Below, one piece after another: positions 8,737-18,245 of a stretch of 64,000 nucleotides of DNA. Origin of the DNA: Methanococcus maripaludis (GTDB taxonomy: Archaea; AGJL01; Methanococci; Methanococcales; Methanococcaceae); NCBI RefSeq assembly GCF_013760955.1, contig NZ_JACDUL010000004.1, forward strand, positions 1-64,000, written 5' to 3'. A program made the translations under genes and the position numbers. The notes beneath the pieces are model-generated. The model was not told the origin of the DNA. It saw nothing but the letters and a program-made list of their open reading frames with translations, and did no database searches. Position 1 is the first letter of the stretch. The number at the start of each line of letters is the position of its first letter.

Positions 8737-9156
8737 ATGTATTACATCTCAATGATTATCGTAGTTTTAGCAAGTATACTCTACCACATCTGCCAAAAAT
8801 CAATTTCAAGTGGTGCAAACCCATACGTTTCACTTATGGTTACATACCTCGTTTCGATAATTTCGACAGTTGTTGCAATTTTTATCCTGAATGGAAAAAT
8901 CGATATCGTAGAATCTGTCAAAAATTTAAACTGGGCAACTTACGTACTTGGAATTTCTATTGTGTTTTTAGAGCTTGGATTTTTACTTGTTTACCGTGCA
9001 GGTTGGAATGTAAGCGTTGCGGCACTTACTGCATATGTTGCAGTTGCAGTTTTATTAATACCTGTAGGAATACTTTTATTTAAAGAAAATATAAGTTTTT
9101 TAAAAGTTTTAGGAATTTCATTTTGTATATTGGGACTAATTTTAATTAATAAATAA
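8737..9156 (+). CDS. Half-size EamA/DMT superfamily membrane protein
   Basis: 139-aa protein with about five hydrophobic segments, resembling one EamA repeat of the drug/metabolite transporter superfamily. The last part (AVLLIPVGILLFKENISFLKVLGISFCILGLILI) carries the conserved 'KE...G..LI..G' pattern of EamA C-terminal helices. Being one repeat long, it would have to work as a dimer, like SMR-type transporters. It starts nine bases after xseB, so it is probably in that operon. Substrate unknown. Confidence 0.75.
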   Translation: MYYISMIIVVLASILYHICQKSISSGANPYVSLMVTYLVSIISTVVAIFILNGKIDIVESVKNLNWATYVLGISIVFLELGFLLVYRAGWNVSVAALTAYVAVAVLLIPVGILLFKENISFLKVLGISFCILGLILINK

Positions 9157-9163
9157 TTCAAAG

Positions 9164-9202
9164 TCGGATTAATTGCGCACTTTACATCAATAAATTATCC
9201 GA
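9164..9202 (+). terminator. Imperfect inverted repeat ahead of uvrA
   Basis: TCGGAT at 9164-9169 is matched by ATCCGA at 9197-9202, and the pairing extends to about 13 positions with two mismatches around a loop of about 20 bases; a TTTT follows. It lies just past the xseAB-eamA stop codon and could end that transcript or act as a control site for uvrA. Confidence 0.4.
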
Positions 9203-9273
9203 TTTTCGTACCGTTTTTATTTTATATATCGTTACCCATATTTTTATAAAAATTTTAATCCAAATTAGTCCAA

Positions 9274-12138
9274 ATGATAGTTATGAAAGATATCATCATC
9301 AAAGGTGCGAGAGAACATAATTTAAAAAATATCTCGCTAACACTCCCAAGAAATAATTTAATAGTTGTAACTGGAGTTTCAGGTTCTGGAAAATCCACGA
9401 TAGCATTTGATACGATATATGCCGAAGGTCAGAGAAGGTACGTTGAATCACTTTCAGCATATGCGAGGCAGTTCTTAGGGCTTATGAATAAACCCGATGT
9501 TGACAGTATTGAAGGACTATCCCCTGCAATTGCAATACAGCAGAAAACAACAAGTAAAAACCCAAGAAGTACCGTTGGAACAGTTACTGAAATTTACGAC
9601 TACTTAAGATTACTTTATGCAAGAATTGGAATTCCATACTGTCCTGAACACAACATTAGAATAGAATCACAGAGTCCTGAAAAAATAGCTGAGAAAATCG
9701 AAGAAGAATTTTCTGAAACTGTAACGATATTATCCCCAATTGTAAGACAGAAAAAAGGAACGTATCAAAAACTCGTTAAGGACTTGAATTCTGAAGGTTT
9801 TGCAAGAATTCGTGTAAATGGCGAAATTTACAGAACGGATGACGAAATAACACTTGAAAGATACAAAAAACACGATATCGAAATTGTTATAGATAGATTA
9901 AATCCCAAAGAAGATCATTCAAGGCTTGTTGAAGCCTGTGAAAGAGCACTTGAACGTTCAGGCGGACTTTTAATCGTAACTGGCAGTATAAATAACGAAG
10001 AAGTTGAAAAAATTTATTCTTCAAATTTAGCATGCCCTATCTGCAGTATTTCATTCGAAGAACTTCAACCACGAATGTTTTCATTTAACAGCCCATTTGG
10101 TGCATGTGAATACTGTAGTGGACTTGGAATAAAAATGGAGTTTGATGCGGACTTAATAATTCCCGATAAAACCAAATGTATTGCTGACGGTGCAGTTGCA
10201 CTTTATAGAAACTTCCTTGATGGATACAGGTCACAACATTTGGCGGCGGTTGCAAACCATTTTGGTTTTACGGTTTTAACGCCAATAAAAGACCTTTCAA
10301 AAGAACAGTTTGATATATTGCTGTATGGAAGTCCTGAAAAAATTCATTTTAAAGTATCAAACGGCAGTGGGGATACTGAATGGAGTCAAAATAAACCATG
10401 GGAAGGGCTTATTCCACAATCCATTAGATTATATAATGAAACTAAATCAGAATACCGGAGAAAAGAACTTGAAAAGTTCATGACAGTCAGTTTGTGTCCA
10501 AAATGTGGTGGAAAACGTTTAAAAGATAAAGCACTTGCCGTAAAAATAGAAGATAAGTCAATTATCGATTTAACCGACCTTTCAATTTCAAAAGCCGAAG
10601 AATTCTTTAATAATTTAAAATTAACAGATAAAGAGTATGAAATTGCAAAACAAGTCATAAAAGAAATAAAATCGAGATTAAAATTCTTAAATGATGTTGG
10701 TTTGGGATATTTAACTCTTTCAAGACGATCAGGAACACTTTCAGGTGGAGAAGCTCAGCGAATCAGGCTTGCAACCCAGATTGGATCAAATTTAACTGGT
10801 GTTTTATATGTACTCGATGAACCATCAATTGGCCTTCACCAGCGAGATAATCAAAAATTGATCGAAACACTCCATAAACTAAGAAATTTAGATAACACTC
10901 TCGTTGTTGTTGAGCATGACGAAGATACAATTTTGAATGCAGATTATGTCGTAGATATGGGTCCAGGTGCTGGAGTTCATGGTGGAGATGTGGTTACAGT
11001 TGGAACACCGACTGAAATTTCGAAAAATAAGGATTCTTTAACTGGAAAATACCTTTCAGGAGAATTAAAAATCGAAGTGCCTGAAAAAAGAAGAAAAAGT
11101 AGCAAATTTTTAAAACTTTCAAACTGTAAACAGAACAATTTAAAAAATGTGTCTGTTGAAATCCCCACCGGAGTATTTAACGTGATTACGGGAGTATCCG
11201 GGAGTGGAAAATCCACTTTAATTTATGAAAACTTGTACCCTGCGTTGAAAGAAAAAATAAAATCCGAAGAAAGTTTTGAAGAACTTGATTTTGAAGATCA
11301 GCTTTATGAAAACACGAAAGAAAAGTGCAACCTTGAAATTGATTCGGAAATCGATAAAGTTGTTGTAATTGACCAAAGTCCGATTGGAAGAACTCCAAGA
11401 TCAAATCCTGCAACTTACACGAAGGTATTCGATAAAATCAGGCAGGTTTTTGCAGAAACCAAAGAAGCAAAAGTAAAAGGATATGGGCCAGGAAGATTCT
11501 CGTTTAATGTCAAAGGCGGAAGATGTGAGAACTGTCAGGGCGATGGAGTCATAAAAATAGAAATGAACTTCTTACCTGATGTTTTTGTAGAATGTGAGGA
11601 GTGTAAAGGTGCTAGATACAATAGAGAAACTCTCGAAGTAAAATACAAGGAAAAATCAATTTCAGACGTTTTAAACATGAGCGTTGAAGAAGCGAGAGAA
11701 CATTTCAAAAATATTCCGCAAATTTCGACAAAATTAAAAACCTTGTGCGATGTTGGACTTGGTTACATTAAATTAGGGCAGAGTTCCACGACCCTTTCAG
11801 GAGGAGAAGCTCAAAGGATTAAATTAACAAGAGAACTATCAAAAAGAGCTACTGGAAATACGATATATTTACTAGACGAACCAACAACAGGACTTCATTT
11901 CCACGATGTTAAAAAATTAATCGATGTATTAAACAGCCTCGTTGAAAAAGGAAATACCGTAGTTGTAATTGAACATAACCTCGATGTAATAAAATGTGCT
12001 GACCATATAATAGATCTTGGACCTGAAGGCGGGGATTTTGGTGGCGAAATAATTGCAACAGGAACTCCCGAAGAAATTTCAAAATGTAAAGAAAGCCATA
12101 CTGGAAAATTCTTAAAAAACATTCTTTCTAAAAATTAA
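9274..12138 (+). CDS. uvrA: Excinuclease ABC subunit A
   Basis: 954-aa damage-recognition ATPase of bacterial-type nucleotide excision repair; it dimerises, scans DNA and loads UvrB. Two ABC modules are visible, each with a Walker A (GVSGSGKST twice), a signature (LSGGEAQRI twice) and Walker B (VLDEPSIGLH, LLDEPTTGLH). Zinc-binding cysteine pairs appear as CPIC/CEYC, CPKCGGKR and CENC/CECK-type CEEC. Length matches the family. No clear ribosome-binding site precedes ATG 9274 or the in-frame ATG 9283; a TATA-like TTTATATATC lies about 50 bases upstream. uvrC starts eight bases after the stop. Confidence 0.97.
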   Translation: MIVMKDIIIKGAREHNLKNISLTLPRNNLIVVTGVSGSGKSTIAFDTIYAEGQRRYVESLSAYARQFLGLMNKPDVDSIEGLSPAIAIQQKTTSKNPRSTVGTVTEIYDYLRLLYARIGIPYCPEHNIRIESQSPEKIAEKIEEEFSETVTILSPIVRQKKGTYQKLVKDLNSEGFARIRVNGEIYRTDDEITLERYKKHDIEIVIDRLNPKEDHSRLVEACERALERSGGLLIVTGSINNEEVEKIYSSNLACPICSISFEELQPRMFSFNSPFGACEYCSGLGIKMEFDADLIIPDKTKCIADGAVALYRNFLDGYRSQHLAAVANHFGFTVLTPIKDLSKEQFDILLYGSPEKIHFKVSNGSGDTEWSQNKPWEGLIPQSIRLYNETKSEYRRKELEKFMTVSLCPKCGGKRLKDKALAVKIEDKSIIDLTDLSISKAEEFFNNLKLTDKEYEIAKQVIKEIKSRLKFLNDVGLGYLTLSRRSGTLSGGEAQRIRLATQIGSNLTGVLYVLDEPSIGLHQRDNQKLIETLHKLRNLDNTLVVVEHDEDTILNADYVVDMGPGAGVHGGDVVTVGTPTEISKNKDSLTGKYLSGELKIEVPEKRRKSSKFLKLSNCKQNNLKNVSVEIPTGVFNVITGVSGSGKSTLIYENLYPALKEKIKSEESFEELDFEDQLYENTKEKCNLEIDSEIDKVVVIDQSPIGRTPRSNPATYTKVFDKIRQVFAETKEAKVKGYGPGRFSFNVKGGRCENCQGDGVIKIEMNFLPDVFVECEECKGARYNRETLEVKYKEKSISDVLNMSVEEAREHFKNIPQISTKLKTLCDVGLGYIKLGQSSTTLSGGEAQRIKLTRELSKRATGNTIYLLDEPTTGLHFHDVKKLIDVLNSLVEKGNTVVVIEHNLDVIKCADHIIDLGPEGGDFGGEIIATGTPEEISKCKESHTGKFLKNILSKN

Positions 12139-12145
12139 AGATAAT

Positions 12146-13729
12146 ATGATAAATATTTCAGATATTCCAAAAAATCCCGGTTGCTATATTTATAAAGACG
12201 AATCCGGAACCGTAATTTACGTTGGGAAAGCAAAAAACTTGAAAAAAAGAGTTAGTAGCTACTTTAACAAAAAAAATCACGACCCTAAAACCGAACAGCT
12301 TGTAAAATCAATTTATGACATGGAATTTATTGTAACTGATAACGAAATCGAAGCTTTAATTTTAGAAAGTACTTTAATCAAAAAATACCGCCCAAAATAC
12401 AATATTGACCTGAAAGATTCGAAAAATTATGCATATATCTACATTAGCGAAGAAGATTTTCCAAGAATCGGAATATCGAGAAATAAATCCGAAAAAGGAA
12501 AATTCTACGGGCCATTTACATCGGCAAAAGAACGGGATTACGTATTAGATGTTTTAAAAAAGACTTTTAAAATCAGGTCTTGTAAAAACATGCACAAACG
12601 CCCGTGTTTAAGGCACCATATAAAAAACTGCACTGCACCTTGCAGTGGCGATATAACTTCTAAAGATTATTTGAATCAAATAAAAAAGGCAGAATATGTT
12701 TTAAAAGGAAATATTGATTCACTAATTCATGAACTTAAAAATGAAATGGATTTGAAATCAAAAAATTTGCAGTTTGAAGAAGCTTTGGTAATTAGAGAAG
12801 AAATAAATGCAGTTGAAAGATTAAAAACCCGTCAAAATGTTAAAAGAGATGTAAAATACAACGAAGATGTAATCGGCATTCTTGAAAAAAGCGGAAAAAT
12901 CCACATGATGGTTTTTAACGTATTAAAAGGAACGCTCTTTGATAGAAAATACTTTGAATTTGATTACACAGAAAATTTCTTTGAAGAGTTTTTAATCCAA
13001 TATTATTTGGAAAACGAAGTTCCGTCTGAGATTATAATTTCCAGCCTACCAAAAAATCTTGAAGAAGAATCCAAAGATTATAATTCTGATGCACTTTTAG
13101 ACTACTTATCTCAAAAAAAAGGTTCAAAAGTCGCTTTCAAAATCCCCCAAAAAGGAGAAAAAAAGCAGCTTTTAGATCTTGCAATTAAAAATCTTGAAAT
13201 TTACGTTAATGGAAATGAAATAAAAGTTGAAAGCTTAAAAAATAAATTAATGCTTGATAAACCTCCAGAAATAATAGAATGCTTTGATATATCGCATCTT
13301 TCAGGAACGTCCACCGTTGCGTCGATGGTCCAGTTTAGAAACGGAAAACCTGACAAAAAAAATTACCGCAGATTTAAAATAAAAACTGTTTCTGGAATTG
13401 ATGACTTCAAATCGATTTCAGAAGTTGTGTTTAGAAGATACAGTAAATTAATTGAAGAAAATTTAGAATTACCTGATTTAATAGTTATTGATGGTGGAAA
13501 GGGCCAACTTTCGTCAGCATTTTCTGAACTTCGAAAATTAAAACTTAAAATTCCAATAATTTCAATTGCAAAACGAGAAGAAGAAATATATGCTCCAGGA
13601 ATTGAAAATCCACTTCCAATAAAGAAAAATGAAAAAGCATCCCTTTTTATTCAAGAAATTCGTGATGAAGCGCACAGATTTGCGATAAATTACAATCGAT
13701 TACTTAGAAAAAAGGAATTGATAAAATGA
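12146..13729 (+). CDS. uvrC: Excinuclease ABC subunit C, lacking the C-terminal helix-hairpin-helix domain
   Basis: 527-aa dual-incision nuclease of nucleotide excision repair. The N-terminal GIY-YIG nuclease is present (PGCYIYKDESG, VIYVGKAKNLKKR), then a Cys-containing linker, a UvrB-binding UVR segment near residues 200-230, and the RNase H-like endonuclease domain (ECFDISHLSG, VIDGGKGQLSSA, DEAHRFA). The chain stops about 17 residues after the last endonuclease-domain histidine, where most UvrC proteins continue with a tandem helix-hairpin-helix DNA-binding domain. The stop overlaps the uvrB start by four bases (ATGA), so the short end is native gene structure, not a sequencing slip at the window edge. 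Confidence 0.95.
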   Translation: MINISDIPKNPGCYIYKDESGTVIYVGKAKNLKKRVSSYFNKKNHDPKTEQLVKSIYDMEFIVTDNEIEALILESTLIKKYRPKYNIDLKDSKNYAYIYISEEDFPRIGISRNKSEKGKFYGPFTSAKERDYVLDVLKKTFKIRSCKNMHKRPCLRHHIKNCTAPCSGDITSKDYLNQIKKAEYVLKGNIDSLIHELKNEMDLKSKNLQFEEALVIREEINAVERLKTRQNVKRDVKYNEDVIGILEKSGKIHMMVFNVLKGTLFDRKYFEFDYTENFFEEFLIQYYLENEVPSEIIISSLPKNLEEESKDYNSDALLDYLSQKKGSKVAFKIPQKGEKKQLLDLAIKNLEIYVNGNEIKVESLKNKLMLDKPPEIIECFDISHLSGTSTVASMVQFRNGKPDKKNYRRFKIKTVSGIDDFKSISEVVFRRYSKLIEENLELPDLIVIDGGKGQLSSAFSELRKLKLKIPIISIAKREEEIYAPGIENPLPIKKNEKASLFIQEIRDEAHRFAINYNRLLRKKELIK

Positions 13730-15666
13730 GTTTTCCAGATTTCAAATTAAAAGCAGACTTTAAACCAAAAGGATCCCAGCCAGACGCGATTGCAGAGCTT
13801 GTGAATGACCTTGAAAAAAATTCAGAAAAAAGTAAGCAGACATTGCTTGGTGTTACAGGTTCTGGAAAAACTTTTACAATTGCAAATGTGATTGAAAAAG
13901 TTCAAAAACCAACTCTGGTAATTGCGCACAATAAAACACTTGCGGCACAACTCTATAATGAGTTTAAAGACTTCTTTCCCGAAAATCGAGTAGAATACTT
14001 TGTTTCGTATTATGATTACTACCAGCCAGAATCATATATTCCACAAAAAGATCAATATATTGAAAAGGATGCACAAATCAACCCGAAAATTGAGCAGATG
14101 CGTCTTCGTGCAACTTCTGCAATTCTTTCGAGAAGGGACGTAATAATAGTAGCATCTGTTTCTTGTATATACGGCCTTGGAAACCCAAAACTCTTCAAAG
14201 AGATGGGTTTTGAACTAAAAACTGGGGAAAAAATTAAAAGATCCGGTATTATTGAAAAATTAGTGGATATTCAGTACGAACGAAACGATATGGAATTAGT
14301 CCCGGGAAGATTTAGGGTAAAAGGGGATACTTTAGATATTATTCCTGGATATCAAGATGATATCGTAAGAGTTGAAATGTTTGGTGATGAAATTGATAGA
14401 ATATATGAATTAGATCCAAAAAACATGACCAAAAAACATGAATTGGATTCCTTTTATATGTACCCTGCAAAACACTTCGTAATTCCTGAAGAAGATAAGA
14501 AAAATGCGATAAAATCCATTTTGAAAGAACTAGATGAATGGCTTCCAAATTTAGACATGCTAAAATCGCACAGGTTGAAGCAGAAAACTCTCTACGATAT
14601 AGAAATGATCGAAGAAACTGGAAGCTGTAAGGGAATTGAAAATTATTCGAGGCATTTTGAAAATAGAAAAGAAGGAGAACCTGCATACTGCCTTTTAGAC
14701 TATTTCCCGGAAGATTTTTTGATTGTAATTGATGAAAGCCACCAGACAATCCCACAAATTCGTGGAATGTATAAAGGAGACAGATCAAGAAAACAGTCAT
14801 TAATCGATTACGGATTCAGACTTCCAAGTGCATATGACAACCGCCCCCTCAGATTTGAAGAATTTAAAAAATACATGAACAATGTAATTTTTGTATCCGC
14901 CACCCCCGGAGAATACGAGTTAGATAACTCCAATCAGGTTGTAGAACAGATTATCCGACCAACCGGGCTTTTAGACCCTGAAGTTGAAATAAAACCGATT
15001 GAAAATCAGGTTGAAGATATAATAAAAGAAACTGAAAAAATGGTCGAAAAGGGGGAGCGGGTACTGATTACAACCCTTACAAAACGGCTTGCAGAAGAAT
15101 TAACAGAATATTTAGCAAAACGCCAAGTTAAAGCAAGGTATCTACATTCGGATATAGATACAATTGAAAGAACTGAAATCATTCGAAATCTAAGGCTTGG
15201 AAAATTTGACTGCCTTGTTGGAATAAACCTTTTAAGGGAAGGATTAGATATTCCAGAAGTTGGATTTGTTGGAATACTCGATGCCGACAAAGAAGGGTTT
15301 TTGAGAAACGATAAAAGCTTGATTCAAACAATTGGTCGTGCTGCAAGAAATGCGAACTCAAAAGTTGTGCTTTATGCTGACAAAATGACCGATTCGATTA
15401 AAAAAGCGGTTTCTGAGACCGAAAGAAGAAGAAACTTACAAAAAGATTATAACGAAATGCACAATATCACTCCAAAAACGATTGTAAAACCAATAAGAGA
15501 AAAAGTCGTCGATATTTCCGATATAAAACATATTCCTGTAGCAGATATTCCAAATGTCATTATTGAACTTGAAGCTGAAATGTATGAAGCTGCAGAAGCT
15601 CTCGAATTTGAAAAAGCAATTAAAATAAGAGATAATATTGCAAAGTTGAAGAAAAAACTAAAATAA
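13726..15666 (+). CDS. uvrB: Excinuclease ABC subunit B
   Basis: 646-aa helicase-like protein that UvrA loads at damage and that recruits UvrC. Walker A is GVTGSGKTFT near residue 40; the tyrosine-rich beta-hairpin that verifies lesions is YYDYYQPESYIPQKD near residue 95; the DEAD-box equivalent is IDESHQT near residue 338; helicase motifs V and VI are LLREGLDIPEVG and QTIGRAARN. The C-terminal UVR motif, with EALEFEKAIKIRDNI, binds UvrC. It is translationally coupled to uvrC by a 4-base overlap. Confidence 0.97.
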   Translation: MSFPDFKLKADFKPKGSQPDAIAELVNDLEKNSEKSKQTLLGVTGSGKTFTIANVIEKVQKPTLVIAHNKTLAAQLYNEFKDFFPENRVEYFVSYYDYYQPESYIPQKDQYIEKDAQINPKIEQMRLRATSAILSRRDVIIVASVSCIYGLGNPKLFKEMGFELKTGEKIKRSGIIEKLVDIQYERNDMELVPGRFRVKGDTLDIIPGYQDDIVRVEMFGDEIDRIYELDPKNMTKKHELDSFYMYPAKHFVIPEEDKKNAIKSILKELDEWLPNLDMLKSHRLKQKTLYDIEMIEETGSCKGIENYSRHFENRKEGEPAYCLLDYFPEDFLIVIDESHQTIPQIRGMYKGDRSRKQSLIDYGFRLPSAYDNRPLRFEEFKKYMNNVIFVSATPGEYELDNSNQVVEQIIRPTGLLDPEVEIKPIENQVEDIIKETEKMVEKGERVLITTLTKRLAEELTEYLAKRQVKARYLHSDIDTIERTEIIRNLRLGKFDCLVGINLLREGLDIPEVGFVGILDADKEGFLRNDKSLIQTIGRAARNANSKVVLYADKMTDSIKKAVSETERRRNLQKDYNEMHNITPKTIVKPIREKVVDISDIKHIPVADIPNVIIELEAEMYEAAEALEFEKAIKIRDNIAKLKKKLK

Positions 15667-15670
15667 TCTA

Positions 15671-15682
15671 TTTTTCTTTTTT
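15671..15682 (+). terminator. Oligo-T terminator after uvrB
   Basis: T5-C-T6 begins five bases after the uvrB stop codon, the usual U-tract type of 3' end in this genus. No hairpin is needed or seen. Confidence 0.55.
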
Positions 15683-15760
15683 AAATTAATTAGTCGAAAA
15701 ACATAAAACTTTTTAAAATAAAGATTATTGTTAGGTATATTTTGTTACATGAGGTTGGTT

Positions 15761-16318
15761 ATGGGAAAAACAGACAAATTTAAGAAAAAATACGGGATCA
15801 AAAATATTAGTGAACAGGGTTTTTTTGAACATTTTTTTGAACTTGCACTCTGGAATTCTAGATTTGTCGTAGTTTTAGCAGTTATTTTTGGAACCCTTGG
15901 ATCAATTACGTTATTTTTAGCAGGATCTGCGGAAATATTTCATACAATCTTAGAATACATTTCGGATCCAATGAGTAGCGAACAGCATAATCAAATTTTA
16001 ATTGGTGTTATCGGTGCGGTTGACCTTTATCTAATCGGGGTTGTACTTTTAATATTCAGTTTTGGCATATACGAATTATTTATCTCAAAAATAGATATAG
16101 CAAGAGCAGATGGCGATGTTTCAAACATTTTAGAAATTTATACCCTTGATGAACTAAAAAGTAAAATTATAAAAGTTATAATAATGGTTTTGGTTGTCAG
16201 CTTTTTCCAGAGAGTTCTATCAATGCACTTTGAAACGTCTCTAGACATGATTTATATGGCAATATCCATATTTGCAATATCTCTTGGAGTTTATTTCATG
16301 CACAAACAAAAAGTGTAG
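15761..16318 (+). CDS. UPF0114 (YqhA) family membrane protein
   Basis: 185-aa membrane protein of the YqhA/UPF0114 family, function unknown. It has four hydrophobic segments; the first is near residues 30-55 after the NSRFVVVLAV motif, and the conserved GVVLLIFSFGIYELFISKID is in the middle. The start at ATG 15761 follows a GAGGTTGG site; an in-frame upstream start has no such support. It is a single gene, ending three bases before the convergent 144-aa gene. Confidence 0.8.
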   Translation: MGKTDKFKKKYGIKNISEQGFFEHFFELALWNSRFVVVLAVIFGTLGSITLFLAGSAEIFHTILEYISDPMSSEQHNQILIGVIGAVDLYLIGVVLLIFSFGIYELFISKIDIARADGDVSNILEIYTLDELKSKIIKVIIMVLVVSFFQRVLSMHFETSLDMIYMAISIFAISLGVYFMHKQKV

Positions 16319-16321
16319 TTT

Positions 16322-16756
16322 TTAAACTACTGCATTTTTTAATTTAGCCAGTACCTCGATGTAACTATTGAATTCACTGAGGATATATTCAATAAATAAA
16401 TCATGCCTGTATACTGGAGCTTTTTTTATGTTTAATTCATAAAAATAATGGTTTTCTGATTCTGAAATATTTATATCTAAACATTTTTTGCAGTATATAT
16501 CATACAAAATATTTTCTCGCAGATAATTAAAATAACTTAGAGCATATTTGTCAGATTTTGATATTTCAAAACCATAACATTTATTGTGGTATAATAAAAA
16601 CATTTTTTCTGCAATCGAAATTTCCTGAGAAACTACCTCAAGCAATTCTGGAATTTTTAGAACTATTTCCACGTTATTTTTAATACATTCTTCAAAACTA
16701 TCGGAATTTTTAACTAAATACAGGTAATATCTGTATTCATGATTATATTCATCCAA
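16322..16756 (-). CDS. Hypothetical protein (144 aa)
   Basis: Unrecognised soluble protein rich in Tyr, Glu and Asn, predicted mostly helical. It has five cysteines, including a CKKC pair near residue 90. Its codon make-up is more AT-rich than that of the neighbouring repair genes. Translation appears to start at TTG 16756 behind GAGGGG; the ATG at 16752 is out of frame and ends within a few codons. The last bases of this gene and of the YqhA gene almost touch, so the two are convergent without a shared terminator. Confidence 0.55.
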   Translation of the reverse strand: MDEYNHEYRYYLYLVKNSDSFEECIKNNVEIVLKIPELLEVVSQEISIAEKMFLLYHNKCYGFEISKSDKYALSYFNYLRENILYDIYCKKCLDINISESENHYFYELNIKKAPVYRHDLFIEYILSEFNSYIEVLAKLKNAVV

Positions 16757-16970
16757 AATACCCCTCGATAATTAAATAATTATGTGGTTGATTATGGGAA
16801 ATCTGGATTAATACGCAGATTGGATTAATCGTTAATAATTCTGTTTTCATTCCGATATTAATATCTTTTGAAAAGTTTAAAATAGTAAAAATTTTGAACA
16901 AAACGACGGGTACTTCCTACATTAACCATTATTTCGTCAAGCAAATAAATAATTAAAATTTAAAAAAATA

Positions 16971-17321
16971 TTATCTCGGCATTAATAAATACCAGGCTTT
17001 ATCCCCATGTTCCTGATATCTAACAGCCATAAATTCAGTTTTAGACTTTTTTGACATTTCATGGGTGAAAGTTATAAATGGACATTTTTGTTCACTAACT
17101 TCCCCCCTCATTTGTTTTAGGATAGAATAAAGTCGTTTGAAATAAGTTATACTATCGTCTTCATCCGGATAAATGGCATCATAAACATTTCTAGTTATGT
17201 ATACTGGTTCAATAAAGCCCCTCCTTTTTGCATATCGAGAAACATTTATGACTTCCGCGCCAGGTTTTATTACAGGTTCAAAATCTTCTAATTCTTCAGG
17301 TATTTCAAAATTGCCCCTCAT
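16971..17321 (-). CDS. Hypothetical soluble protein (116 aa)
   Basis: Unknown protein of 116 aa. The N-terminal third is acidic (NFEIPEELEDFEPVI); the remainder has NVSRYAKRRGF and ends with a possible small beta domain, AVRYQEHGDKAWYLLMPR. A GGAGGGG site just before ATG 17321 shows that the in-frame hydrophobic extension up to 17411 is upstream DNA, not protein. A TATA-like element (GATATATTTAAA on the minus strand near 17377) agrees with that. No family recognised. Confidence 0.6.
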   Translation of the reverse strand: MRGNFEIPEELEDFEPVIKPGAEVINVSRYAKRRGFIEPVYITRNVYDAIYPDEDDSITYFKRLYSILKQMRGEVSEQKCPFITFTHEMSKKSKTEFMAVRYQEHGDKAWYLLMPR

Positions 17322-17706
17322 CAAAAATCCCCTCCAAAGGAAGTAAACTAATATATGGGTTAACATTGCATTTAAATATATCGGTAAAAGGAATATTTTT
17401 GCTTTTTTCAAAAATAGGAATCCAAAAAAAGAATATAATAAAAATTAAAGCTATTTTTACACATTTGTGATAAATCTGATTCTTAGATCTATTTCAAAAA
17501 TAGCATTGATAATTATCTAGTTGAACTCCATATATTGTACGGCGTGGTGTAAAAAGTAAGTTATATGTTAAATGACATTGTAAAATCTAAATTTTAAAGA
17601 AATAATCGATTTTGTACATTTAAGTCCTATTTTTATCCAAAATCCTTGAAAAAGTATTTAATGAAAGACATTCATACTCTATAAATTAAATCTGGAACGG
17701 AAAAAC
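17322..17706. other. Divergent intergenic region, 385 bases
   Basis: AT-rich DNA between two divergently read genes. It holds the minus-strand TATA-like element near 17377, and a 9-base inverted repeat, GCTATTTTT at 17450-17458 with AAAAATAGC at 17496-17504. A GGCGTGGTG-like site near 17545 is followed only by a ten-codon frame. No RNA gene or larger coding frame was seen. Confidence 0.4.
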
Positions 17707-18243
17707 ATGGTATCCCAAGACGACATACTTTACGAATTTTACAATAACGATGGAATACTCACTACCGATGAGTTAAAAGACTTATCTGGAATTCCAAAAG
17801 AAGAAAGTATAAGGAGTATTTCAAAATCCATGAATTCTTTGATCCAAAAAAAACTAATTGGAAAAGTAAAGGGGCCAAAAAACAGCACGATTTATTTTTT
17901 AACAAACCCTTACTATTTCTTATGTGACGACAAAGAACGGTTAAAGCATGAAAAAACGCACTGTTTGAATGTTATAAAAAAGGTCATGGAACACCACGAT
18001 GAATGCAGAATTTTTGAACAACAGGATATGCTTATCCTAAAATTCAATGCAACGTACCAGATTCGAAACCATCTTAAATTGATAAAATCAATCATAGAAC
18101 TTTTTGGAAACTGCTTAAAATATGTTTTGCATGACAATTACATTATAGTTACTGGAAAAACGCATTTGGAAATAGATATGTTTAATATCAACCATTTTTT
18201 ACGGGAAGAAAAAGAAATGAACTTTAAAAAAAATATAAAATAA
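17707..18243 (+). CDS. Putative winged-helix DNA-binding protein
   Basis: 178-aa protein whose first 70 residues look like a winged helix: a helix (ILTTDELKDLSG), a recognition helix (SIRSISKSMNSLIQKKLIGKV) and a wing (GPKNSTIYFLTN). The rest is an unassigned alpha/beta domain with two cysteines and several histidines (KHEKTHC, MEHHDECRIFEQQ), which might bind a metal or ligand. A regulator function is inferred from the first domain only. The ATG has a weak GGAACGG site. The gene ends two bases before the convergent ACT gene. Confidence 0.5.
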   Translation: MVSQDDILYEFYNNDGILTTDELKDLSGIPKEESIRSISKSMNSLIQKKLIGKVKGPKNSTIYFLTNPYYFLCDDKERLKHEKTHCLNVIKKVMEHHDECRIFEQQDMLILKFNATYQIRNHLKLIKSIIELFGNCLKYVLHDNYIIVTGKTHLEIDMFNINHFLREEKEMNFKKNIK

Positions 18244-18245
18244 AT

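Noticed and set aside
14339-14800. 153-codon open frame opposite uvrB
   Set aside because: It is the reverse of a well-conserved uvrB segment, without a ribosome-binding site, and its composition (Leu, Phe, Gln rich) is what antisense of AT-rich coding DNA gives.
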